The notes under the pieces were generated by a model. The model ran no database searches. It had not been told where the DNA came from and saw only the letters and a list, made by a program, of their open reading frames with translations. A stretch of DNA of 64,000 nt, from positions 1 through 64,000 of the forward strand of contig JAFRJB010000105.1 of NCBI GenBank assembly GCA_017432485.1. Reading direction: 5' to 3'. Below, piece by piece: positions 1 to 6,700 of the stretch (position 1 is its first letter; each line of letters begins with the position of its first letter). This DNA is from Clostridia bacterium. GTDB taxonomy: Bacteria; Bacillota; Clostridia; Oscillospirales; Acutalibacteraceae. A program made the position numbers and the translations under genes.

Positions 1-240
1 CGAGAGGACCTGGATGGACGCACCGCTGGTGCACCGGTTGTTGTGCCAACAGCATAGCCGGGCAGCTAAGTGCGGATCGGATAAACGCTGAAAGCATCTA
101 AGCGTGAAGCCGTTTCCAAGATAAGGTATCCCATAGCATAAGCTAGTAAGACCCCTTGTAGACTACAAGGTTGATAGGTTGCAGGTGTAAGTGCAGTAAT
201 GTATTCAGCTTGGCAATACTAATAGGTCGAGGGCTTGACC
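1..240 (+). rRNA. 23S ribosomal RNA, 3' end (partial)
   Basis: The first 240 bases match the conserved 3' portion of bacterial 23S rRNA. The segment starts in the sarcin-ricin region context (cgagaggacctggatggacg) and ends with the typical aatactaataggtcgagg followed by gcttgacc. The gene enters from outside the window, so only its 3' end is present. No 5S rRNA gene follows before the terminator at 298-333. The exact 3' nucleotide is estimated from the usual end of clostridial 23S genes. Confidence 0.97.
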
Positions 241-297
241 AAATTTGGTTTATGTTAGTTTCCTGCTTTGCTCTTTGTTCAGTTTTGAGGGTACAAT

Positions 298-333
298 AAA
301 AAAGAGCATCGACCATTGTCGATGCTCTTTTTT
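298..333 (+). terminator. Rho-independent terminator of the rRNA operon
   Basis: A 12-13 bp stem (aaagagcatcgac / gtcgatgctcttt) encloses a short loop and is followed by a run of seven T. It lies about 60 bp past the 23S end with no gene in between, so it most likely ends the rRNA transcript. Confidence 0.9.
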
Positions 334-388
334 AGTGAAGAGTGAAGAGTGAAAAGTGACGAGTGGAGGGCGGGGCACCCGCACCCGT
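334..388. repeat. Intergenic repeat: tandem agtgaag units plus GC-rich hairpin
   Basis: Tandem 7-8-mers (agtgaag-agtgaag-agtgaaa-agtgacg) run directly into a GC-rich hairpin block (agggcggggcacccgcaccc). The same GC-rich block, in slightly varied form, recurs at about 12610-12690, 22418-22443 and 51207-51230. This marks it as one copy of a dispersed intergenic repeat type of this genome. Confidence 0.7.
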
Positions 389-526
389 TCCGACATGCTC
401 AATTTTGTTGGAGTAAGAATGCAAATTAGAAAAGCTATAACAGAAGATATTGCAGCGCTCGGGAAGTTTTATGATGATGAAACCCGGTGGATGGATGCGC
501 ACGATTGCAATTACCCGCTGTGGACA

Positions 527-803
527 AGGGTAAAAGAAGTTGAGCTTTAACAGCCTCTCGCTCGCCCTTTTTAGCTAATTTATCCGATTTTTCGTTGATT
601 GGCGTTAGCCAATCTGCCTCAATATCGAAGAAATTATCTCAAAAATTACTTTGCGAGAGGTGCTTCGCAGTTTTGGTTAGCTTATTTTGCTCTAAGATAA
701 GGCAAAACGATGAAGAAATGCTATCGCATTGCGAAGCGTTTTAACGCAATATTAGGGGAAGAGAAGCAACCAAAACCTATTAAAGTCCAGCTCCTTTTAC
801 CCT
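527..803 (-). mobile_element. Inverted-repeat element A (about 277 bp, non-coding)
   Basis: The ends 527-549 and 781-803 are inverted repeats (19 of 23 positions complementary, beginning agggtaaaag). The interior has no convincing ORF. Read on the minus strand, 590-760 resembles the cores of elements B (923-1200) and C (1412-1687): a gttaaaacgc..cgcaatgcga block, then ttttgcctta, then ttttgagata, then a ttggctaacgccaa hairpin. It is inserted in the opposite orientation to B and C. No transposase is nearby, so it looks like a non-autonomous, MITE-like element. Confidence 0.75.
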
Positions 804-922
804 AGGGCTACCCGACCACTTCCACTGTGGAGTGGACAATCGGCGAAGGTACGCAGTTTTTGTGCACCGAAGGGGATGAAATTCTGGGTGCGTTTATGCT
901 CAATACCGACCCGCTCGGTCCA

Positions 923-1200
923 AGGCAGTACAGGCATTATACAAACCCGGTTTCTATTCGCTGCTTTGCCCACAAATTTCGTTAAAAATACTCGCAATAC
1001 ACGAAGTATTGACTGTGTTTTTTGCCTTATTTGTGAACAAATCAGCAGAATATAAACTGCAAGGCACTTAAAATCCTGATAGTTAAGATGAATTTGAGTA
1101 TTTGAGAACGCCGCTTGGCTGACGCCAATCAAGTTTGAAAATACTAAAATTCGCTTAAATAGCGGATTTTAAGCGGGTTTGCTTAGTGCCTGTACTGCCT
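923..1200 (+). mobile_element. Inverted-repeat element B (about 278 bp, non-coding)
   Basis: The ends 923-949 and 1174-1200 form a 27-bp inverted repeat with three mismatches, beginning aggcagtacaggca. Excision of exactly 923-1200 fuses GNAT codons in frame (..GlyPro-ArgLysValPro..), which supports these boundaries. An AG dinucleotide lies at the left end (923-924) and again just outside the right end (1201-1202), so a 2-bp target duplication is possible. The core, about 983-1133, aligns by eye with the cores of elements A and C (gcagaatataaactgca, cgccgcttggctgacgccaa), while the terminal repeats do not. Confidence 0.78.
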
Positions 1201-1411
1201 AGAAAAGTGCCTTGGAGCAAGGAATTGCAGCGAGGGGAATATATGATTCTTCACATGCTTGCCGTGGCGCACCGGCACTATGGCGAGGGCATTGCAAAGG
1301 CAATGACTCATTACTGTTTGGAGTATGCAAAAGCGCAGGGCTACAAGGGAATTCGCTTAGATGTGGTTCCCGGCAATTACCCTGCCAAAAAGCTTTATGA
1401 AGCCTGCGGAT

Positions 1412-1687
1412 TGCCCGACAGGAGCCGACCCCAAACAGGTTTCTATCGCCTGTTATGAGCCAATACTGCGTTAAAACGCCTCGCAATGCGACAGCATTCC
1501 TTCACCGTTTTGCCTTGTCTTAACAAAAAACAGGCAGATATAAACTGCACGCACCTGTCGCTTAAAGATTTTTGAGATAGTTTTTTTGCATTTGATGCCG
1601 CTTGGCTGGCGCCAAGCAAAGAAAAAGCGAGAAAAATAGCCAAAAAGATTAAGCGCCAGGCTGTTTGGGTTCGACTCCCGTCGGGCA
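1412..1687 (+). mobile_element. Inverted-repeat element C (about 276 bp, non-coding)
   Basis: The ends 1412-1438 and 1661-1687 form a 27-bp inverted repeat with three mismatches, beginning tgcccgac and containing cccaaacag. The interior 1468-1621 is the same core as elements A and B (gcgttaaaacgc, ttttgccttg, gatataaactgca, ttttgagatag, cgcttggctggcgccaag). The flanks are the GNAT C-terminal codons. A duplicated GC dinucleotide at both junctions is compatible with a 2-bp target duplication and restores a GlyLeuHisTyr reading. The right end also resembles a tRNA T-arm (gggttcgactccc), but no tRNA is encoded. Confidence 0.77.
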
Positions 1688-1836
1688 CTATGTCGGCGAT
1701 TGCGATTTGGAAAAAGGAGTCGAAAAAATACCCCTGTTTTCTCTGTTTGAACTGAATTTTTGACTTTATTTACTCTCAAAGCATGAGAGTTATTTTCACA
1801 GCCTATCTTATAATTTACTAAAATATGCAAGAAATT

Positions 1837-2055
1837 CTAAATATTTCCTTTGCCAACCTCGCACAATTTTTGGTAAAGTAAGTCCTCGTACACATTCTGC
1901 AAGTGCTCGGGGCGCACATCATTTTCGCGCAGAAACGCCACGATCGCTTCCGGCGTAAAAAGCGATGTGTCGATTTCAACTTGTGAAGTAAAATCACATT
2001 CTTTGGCAAAAATAAAAGTCCTTTCCTCTTTGCGGACTATTTTATACTGTGTCAT
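1837..2055 (-). CDS. Small hypothetical protein (72 aa)
   Basis: I do not recognise this 72-residue protein. It is soluble, acidic and helix-rich in appearance (a TPEAIVAFLRENDVRPEHLQNVYEDLL stretch around residues 34-60, split here as TPEAIVAFLREND and VRPEHLQNVYEDLL), with no signal peptide or membrane segment. Support for it being real is the strong sigma-A promoter at 2145-2173 on the same strand, about 80 nt upstream of the ATG, and the lack of any competing gene. No good ribosome binding site sits directly before the ATG, which lowers confidence. It stands between the broken GNAT gene and the IS30 remnant, so it may be a survivor of a decayed accessory region. Confidence 0.55.
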   Translation of the reverse strand: MTQYKIVRKEERTFIFAKECDFTSQVEIDTSLFTPEAIVAFLRENDVRPEHLQNVYEDLLYQKLCEVGKGNI

Positions 2056-2144
2056 TTTCGTTACCGCGAGCAGCCGACGCCCGCCCTTTCCTTTGGTTTA
2101 GGATATTTGCAAAACGACCATATGTGTTTAATAATCACAAACCA

Positions 2145-2173
2145 TTTATACCACAATTATAAACGTTTGTCAA
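2145..2173 (-). promoter_or_regulatory. Sigma-A type promoter (TTGACA-N17-TATAAA)
   Basis: On the minus strand a perfect -35 TTGACA (2168-2173) is spaced 17 bp from TATAAA (2145-2150). It points at the 72-aa ORF 1837-2055. The predicted transcript start is near 2138. Confidence 0.7.
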
Positions 2174-2253
2174 CAAAAATGTGACTATTTATCTCAAATT
2201 TTCACTATCGTTGAGAGCAAGAAAAAGATAAAACAATATTTTTTAGTGATTTG

Positions 2254-2355
2254 TCAAACTAAGTGTAACTCTGCTATTTTTCGATAACTTAATCCTTCTA
2301 CATAATATTTTCGTCTACAACAGCGCTCTTCTATGGTAAGATGTATATAGCTCAT
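2254..2355 (-). pseudogene. IS30-family transposase, N-terminal remnant
   Basis: Minus-strand reading from ATG 2355 gives a 33-residue peptide beginning MSYIHLTIEERCC and containing YYVEGLSYRKIAEL before a TGA. This is the N-terminal helix-turn-helix of IS30-family transposases (families usually run 300-350 aa). A good AAGGAG ribosome site precedes it (2365-2370). The rest of the transposase, including the DDE catalytic domain, is absent, so this is one truncated end of the insertion sequence. The DNA between 2356 and about 2456 is probably its left end including the inverted repeat. Confidence 0.7.
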
Positions 2356-2456
2356 ACAGTTTTCTCCTTGTTTGATAGTTTGTGTGGTAACTTCTATCCT
2401 ACACGAGAACTGTATGAGTTTCAACTTTTTATGTGTTGCACTTGATAGTATAATTC
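2356..2456 (-). mobile_element. Left end of the truncated IS30-like insertion sequence
   Basis: This non-coding stretch lies directly upstream of the transposase start and carries gtgcaacacataaaaagttg-type sequence on the minus strand, as seen at the termini of clostridial IS30-like elements (recalled similarity, not searched). It ends beside the terminator at 2466-2500. The outer boundary is an estimate. Confidence 0.4.
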
Positions 2457-2465
2457 ACCTTTTTC

Positions 2466-2500
2466 AAAAAAACTCTGCTGTTTTTTAACAGCAGAGTTTT
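2466..2500 (-). terminator. Rho-independent terminator of the 2515-3639 gene
   Basis: The stem aactctgctgtt / aacagcagagtt has a short loop and a U-tract on the minus-strand transcript (A-run at 2466-2472). It begins 15 bp past the stop of the minus-strand ATP-grasp gene. Confidence 0.88.
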
Positions 2501-2514
2501 AATTTTTATGAAAG

Positions 2515-3639
2515 CTATACCCGCCTTGTCAAGCGCTTTATTCTGTTTTTGGTCATTGCTTTTGAAGGTGCGGGATCTTGTTTATTTTTTACAATGAGCA
2601 GTTGACATTGCTTTCTGTTTTTTAAATATTGAAAAAGGGAAATATTTTTATCTAAAATTTGATGAATCTCAACTTGCTCATTCATAAATAAATAAGATTT
2701 TTTAATTTCAGGTGCACACAAAAAACGACCCTCAGAGGCAGAACGGTACCAAAAATATGCCGGATGACTGTCTGCATATGCGTATGAAACAGCTGAATTT
2801 CTAAAGTTAATTTCATTAATAAAAAACGACCCGTTCTTTTCAAAAATTTCAATATCAAAAATACCTTCAAATTGAAGATGAAGGAGAACCGTTTCGATCA
2901 TTTCGGAGATGGTTTTATTTATGGGGCAAACCTCTCCAAAGGTTGTGCTGCCCTTATCTTTAGGCCAGATGCGCATTTTTTTGATCATACCGCTCAGACA
3001 TACCTGATGATCAAAAACAAAACCGGCAACATCATACTCGGTGTCGTATTCCAAGTATTCCTGAAGTAATATTTCAGTATATTTTTTTTTGCTTAAAGAG
3101 CTCAAACAATCGGTTAACTCATCTGTAGTTTTACAAATCTCGATATCCATTTTATCACCCTTGGCACTGATGTGCGGTTTGAGGATGCATGGAACGGGAA
3201 TATCCATATCCGAAACAGCCGCTTGCGGTTGAATCAATTGCGTTTTTAAACACGGAATATTGCATTCGCAAAACAACTGATACTGATGGAATTTATCCAT
3301 ATAGTAATTGATTAGATTGTCTTGATGATTGATGTTGTGAAGAATAAAGAATTGCGATAATTCACGAAATCTGCCGTCTAAGTAGGAAGCTGCTTTGTCG
3401 GAAGTGGGAATAATAATCGGCTTCGCACCCTCTTTTGAAAACAATTCCAAACAAATTGCAACAGCTGATGTTTCATCATCACACAGCCAGTATTGATGAA
3501 TGTATTTGCTGGTTAAAATATAGTCATCGATTTCGCCGATTAAAAACACATATGAAGAAATGTTGTTTTCACCGAATGCTCTGATAACACCTAAGGTGTT
3601 GGCCTGAGAGCCGCCAATAATAATGACTTTATTGTTCAT
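2515..3639 (-). CDS. ATP-grasp domain protein (carboxylate-amine ligase type)
   Basis: The 374-residue protein has the layout of ATP-grasp ligases. An N-terminal dinucleotide-like fold starts with KVIIIGGSQANTLG (residues 4-17). The nucleotide-binding lid contains CILKPHISAKGD (about 150) and ILLQEYLEYDTEYDV (about 195). The metal-binding end has GIFDIEIFEKNG and FFINEINFRNS (about 260-285), where the Glu and Asn ligands are visible. Such enzymes couple ATP hydrolysis to joining a carboxylate to an amine through an acyl phosphate. An in-frame ATG lies five codons further upstream, but AGGAG sits 7 nt before the ATG at 3639, so that start was chosen. The gene runs opposite to the polysaccharide locus and may belong to it functionally; the substrate is unknown. 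Confidence 0.82.
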   Translation of the reverse strand: MNNKVIIIGGSQANTLGVIRAFGENNISSYVFLIGEIDDYILTSKYIHQYWLCDDETSAVAICLELFSKEGAKPIIIPTSDKAASYLDGRFRELSQFFILHNINHQDNLINYYMDKFHQYQLFCECNIPCLKTQLIQPQAAVSDMDIPVPCILKPHISAKGDKMDIEICKTTDELTDCLSSLSKKKYTEILLQEYLEYDTEYDVAGFVFDHQVCLSGMIKKMRIWPKDKGSTTFGEVCPINKTISEMIETVLLHLQFEGIFDIEIFEKNGSFFINEINFRNSAVSYAYADSHPAYFWYRSASEGRFLCAPEIKKSYLFMNEQVEIHQILDKNISLFQYLKNRKQCQLLIVKNKQDPAPSKAMTKNRIKRLTRRV

Positions 3640-3765
3640 AACAAACTCCTGCATTTAAAAGTTGCTTTCATTATAAAACACTTTGGCGCATAATTCAAGA
3701 AAATAAGTGCCGGCACAGTGCATGCAGACAAACCGAATGTGGCAAAACCCGTTATGGAAAGCCTA

Positions 3766-3794
3766 TTGACTTATAATAAATAAAATATTATAAT
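3766..3794 (+). promoter_or_regulatory. Promoter TTGACT-N17-TATAAT of the Dlt-like cassette
   Basis: TTGACT (3766-3771), a 17-bp AT-only spacer and TATAAT (3789-3794). The sequence ctattgacttata and the AT-rich spacer closely resemble the promoter at 9480-9508, suggesting the two transcription units of the locus share one promoter design. Confidence 0.8.
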
Positions 3795-3816
3795 AATAAT
3801 GAAAAGGATTAAGTTT

Positions 3817-4893
3817 ATGCAGAAAGAAAGAAAAACAATTCAATCTTTACAAGGGTGGCGCGCGATTATGATGTTTATTGTAGTCGTTGGTCATTTGTTT
3901 GGCGTTAATTTGGTCTGCGGCGGTGCCGGTGAGGTTATGCCGTTCTTTTTTGTGCTTTCAGGTTTTGTGCTTACGCTCGCATACAATGAAAGAGCAGAAA
4001 AGCTCACTCTTAGAAGTGAAGCTGCTTTTTTGTCAAAAAGAATCAGAAAAATTTATCCGTTGTATTTCCTTGTTTTGCTGGTCTGTTTTGCTTATTATGC
4101 AGCTCTCAGCCTGACCGGAAGGCAGGAGCAAAGCGTTTTTGTTTATTTAAAATATTTTATAATTGACACTGTAATGCTACAATCGTGGATTCCTATAAAA
4201 GACTATTATTTTAGTCTTAATGGAGTTGCATGGTTCTTGTCATCACTGGTGTTTTCATATGCATTATTCTTGCCATTTAAATGTTTAACGCTAAAAATTC
4301 GAAATAAAGCGGGCAAAGCTCCGGCAATTTTGTTATGCGCTGTACTGCTCATAACAGGTGTTTATCTGATTGTTGCAAAGAATGTTCTGCAGCTGGAGCA
4401 GTACTATACCTATGTATTTCCGATTTTTAGAGCATTTGAGTTTTTTGCAGGAATGGTATTGGCAGAGATTTTTTTGGTGCGCCAGCAAATAAAGTGCAGC
4501 AAAAAAACTTCTACAATACTTGAAACACTCATCCTGCTGGCATTCGCAGCGGAATATATCATTATAAAATTTGCATTACCCGCTTTCGGCGATTCCGGCT
4601 ATATAGAAGCAGTGAGGCTGTGCTTAATGTGCCTATTGATATATGTTTTCTCGTTTGAAAACGGATATATTTCCAAGGCGATAAGCAATAAATTCTTTTT
4701 GGGCTTTGCTTCTATATCATTTGAAGTTTATTTAATACATCAGCCATTGCAAAACATTTTAGGAACGGGATTAAATCAACTGGGACTAAAAAACATTGTT
4801 GGAATAGTTACACTTGTATTATCTGTTGTATTTGCCTATTTGTGGAAGAAAGTTTTCTCGATTATACAAACCAGAAAGCAAAAAATAAAGTGA
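3817..4893 (+). CDS. Acyltransferase family 3 membrane protein
   Basis: A 358-residue integral membrane protein of the acyltransferase-3 (OafA/YrhL-like) family, which usually moves acetyl or succinyl groups onto sugars or lipids at the membrane. Visible family features are the N-terminal QSLQGWRAIMMFIVVVGH segment with the catalytic-type His, PFFFVLSGFVL in the second helix, an RIRKIYPLYF motif near residue 75, and about ten hydrophobic helices. The ATG at 3799 would lie before the predicted transcript start (about 3801), whereas the ATG at 3817 has AAGGA 8 nt upstream, so 3817 is preferred. It opens a five-gene cassette with Dlt-like genes, so its acceptor may be the same polymer. Confidence 0.85.
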   Translation: MQKERKTIQSLQGWRAIMMFIVVVGHLFGVNLVCGGAGEVMPFFFVLSGFVLTLAYNERAEKLTLRSEAAFLSKRIRKIYPLYFLVLLVCFAYYAALSLTGRQEQSVFVYLKYFIIDTVMLQSWIPIKDYYFSLNGVAWFLSSLVFSYALFLPFKCLTLKIRNKAGKAPAILLCAVLLITGVYLIVAKNVLQLEQYYTYVFPIFRAFEFFAGMVLAEIFLVRQQIKCSKKTSTILETLILLAFAAEYIIIKFALPAFGDSGYIEAVRLCLMCLLIYVFSFENGYISKAISNKFFLGFASISFEVYLIHQPLQNILGTGLNQLGLKNIVGIVTLVLSVVFAYLWKKVFSIIQTRKQKIK

Positions 4894-4941
4894 AGCTTTT
4901 TTAGAAGTCAACATAGAAATAGTATTTCTTAAGGAACAGCC

Positions 4942-6447
4942 ATGAAAAACATTTTAGAGTATTTTGAAAAAACGGTAAAAGCTTATCCGGATAAAATCGG
5001 GTTTGCAGATGCATCGCGAGAAGTCACTTTTCTCGAAACAGATTTGCACGTGCGTGCCATAGGTAGTGCTTTGTGCGCTTGCGGCGAGAAAAGGGCAGTA
5101 GCTATTTTGATAGATAAGACGGTCAATTGCATAGAGGCCATGTTAGGGGCATTGTATGCCGGAGATTATTATATCGTGATGGATGTACATTCACCGGGTG
5201 AGAGAATCAACGGGATTTTGAATATTCTTGACAATCCGCTTGTTATTACTGACAAGGATAGTGAGTTTGTTGCAACAGATATCGGTAAAGAGTATCTGCT
5301 TTATGAAGAGCTTGTTCAAACAAAAATTGATGATGAGTTGTTGTCGCAAAAGCGCAAAACCATGTGCGATTTGGATACGGCATATATTCTTTTTACCTCC
5401 GGTTCTACCGGCATGCCGAAGGGCACTGTCATCAGCCACCGCGCATTAATCAGTTATATCAATTGGGTAACAGAGGAATTCGGGTTTAATGAAGAAACGG
5501 TTTTCGGGTCTCAAACCCCGTTGTATTTCAGCATGTCTGTTACCGATTTCTACTCCACTATTAAATGCGGATGTACATACCATATTATTCCAAAGCAGCA
5601 TTTTACCTTTCCGTTAAACTTGGTCGAGTATTTAAACGACAACAAAATCAATACCATTTATTGGGTGCCGACAGCCATTTCGATTTTATCGAACTGGAAG
5701 GTGTTTGATGTTATCAAACCGCAGTATTTGAAAACGGTTTTGTTTGCGGGTGAAGTGATGCCTACCAAACAGTTGAACTATTGGATTCATCACTTAAATC
5801 CCGCCATCACATATGCCAACCTATTCGGACCAACCGAGACGACGGATATTTGTGCATTTTATGTTCTTGACAGGGATTTTTCCGACAGCGACACAATTCC
5901 TATCGGCAAGGCGTGCGACAATTGCGACAGCTTTGTGGTTAACAGTGAAGGCAAACTTTCCGCACCGGGAGAAGAAGGCGAATTGTATGTACGCTCAAGT
6001 TTTATGGCAAACGGATATTATAAAAATCCCGAAAAAACTGCAGAAGTTTTTGTGCAAAATCCGCTTCACAACAATTATCCTGAAACCGTTTACAGGACGG
6101 GAGATATTGTCAAACAAAATGAAAGAGGCGAACTTGTTTATATAACACGCAAGGACTTTCAAATTAAGCGTAGCGGCTACCGCATAGAATTGGGTGAAAT
6201 AGAAGCCGGGGCGAACAGCGTTGAAAAAGTCAAGTCTTGTGCCTGTGTCTATGACAAAAAGGCCGATTTGCTCGTACTTATTTACGAAGGCGCCGTGAAA
6301 GATACCGCTGTGGTATTAGAAGCTGTGCGCAACCATGTTCCCGCATATATGGTGCCGGATGAAGTCATAAGAATTAAAGAAATGCCGATTAATGCAAACG
6401 GAAAATTAGATAGAAAAGCATTATTGGCTACTTACAAAACGCTATAA
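4942..6447 (+). CDS. DltA-like amino acid/acyl adenylation enzyme
   Basis: 501 residues, the standard length of D-alanine:carrier-protein ligase (DltA). The ANL-superfamily motifs are present: P-loop TSGSTGMPKG (152-161), GPTETT (about 296), YRTGD (about 384) and the C-terminal catalytic lysine region NGKLDRKAL (about 486-494). The enzyme activates a carboxylic acid as its adenylate and loads it on a carrier protein, here surely the 75-aa protein that follows 13 bp downstream. DltA homologues use D-alanine, but whether this copy uses D-Ala or another amino or acyl acid cannot be read directly. AAGGA precedes the ATG. Confidence 0.85.
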   Translation: MKNILEYFEKTVKAYPDKIGFADASREVTFLETDLHVRAIGSALCACGEKRAVAILIDKTVNCIEAMLGALYAGDYYIVMDVHSPGERINGILNILDNPLVITDKDSEFVATDIGKEYLLYEELVQTKIDDELLSQKRKTMCDLDTAYILFTSGSTGMPKGTVISHRALISYINWVTEEFGFNEETVFGSQTPLYFSMSVTDFYSTIKCGCTYHIIPKQHFTFPLNLVEYLNDNKINTIYWVPTAISILSNWKVFDVIKPQYLKTVLFAGEVMPTKQLNYWIHHLNPAITYANLFGPTETTDICAFYVLDRDFSDSDTIPIGKACDNCDSFVVNSEGKLSAPGEEGELYVRSSFMANGYYKNPEKTAEVFVQNPLHNNYPETVYRTGDIVKQNERGELVYITRKDFQIKRSGYRIELGEIEAGANSVEKVKSCACVYDKKADLLVLIYEGAVKDTAVVLEAVRNHVPAYMVPDEVIRIKEMPINANGKLDRKALLATYKTL

Positions 6448-6460
6448 ACAGGAGGAAAAG

Positions 6461-6688
6461 ATGGACGAATTATTAGAAATCTTAAAAAAAATAAAACCGG
6501 GTGTGGATTTTGAGCACGAAACCGGTTTGGTTGAAAAAAGAATATTGGATTCCATGTCCATTATTCGCCTTGTCAGCGCGCTCAATAATGCTTTTGACAT
6601 TGAGATACAAGTGACGGATTTAGTGCCGGAAAACTTTGAAAGTGCGGCTTCCATCATGGCTCTCGTTGAGAGATTGGAAGATGAATAA
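6461..6688 (+). CDS. Acyl/D-alanyl carrier protein (DltC-like)
   Basis: A 75-residue acidic four-helix protein with the phosphopantetheine attachment motif LDSMS (Ser31), the size and charge of DltC. It sits between the adenylation enzyme (13 bp upstream) and the MBOAT transferase (12 bp downstream) with an AGGAGG site. It should carry the activated group as a thioester from 4942-6447 to the membrane transferase. Confidence 0.9.
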   Translation: MDELLEILKKIKPGVDFEHETGLVEKRILDSMSIIRLVSALNNAFDIEIQVTDLVPENFESAASIMALVERLEDE

Positions 6689-6700
6689 AGGAATTTTCAA

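Larger units (their letters stand above)
419..1763 (+). pseudogene. GNAT-family N-acetyltransferase, interrupted by three inverted-repeat elements
   Basis: Four separated segments read as one GNAT protein. They are 419-526 (MQIRKAITEDIAALGKFYDD...YPLWT), about 806-922 (GYPTTSTVEW...LNTDPLGP), 1201-1411 (KVPWSKELQRGEYM...KKLYEACG) and 1686-1763 (HYVGDCDLEKGVEK...FELNF, stop TGA at 1761). The acetyl-CoA-binding A motif region (HRHYGEGIAKAM) is in segment three. Each gap is an element of about 276-278 bp with terminal inverted repeats (527-803, 923-1200, 1412-1687). Removing 923-1200 exactly restores the reading frame. The gene is therefore non-functional as a single protein unless these elements are removed from the RNA, for which there is no evidence. 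The family assignment is firm; the substrate is unknown. Confidence 0.88.

Noticed and set aside
797-1132. 111-aa ORF on the minus strand within the GNAT region
   Set aside because: It runs antisense through a GNAT fragment and element B, has no ribosome site and has no family resemblance.
1650-1700. Possible tRNA gene suggested by a T-arm-like sequence
   Set aside because: Only the T-arm and one acceptor strand resemble a tRNA. There is no D-arm, anticodon arm or CCA, and the sequence is explained as one end of an inverted-repeat element.
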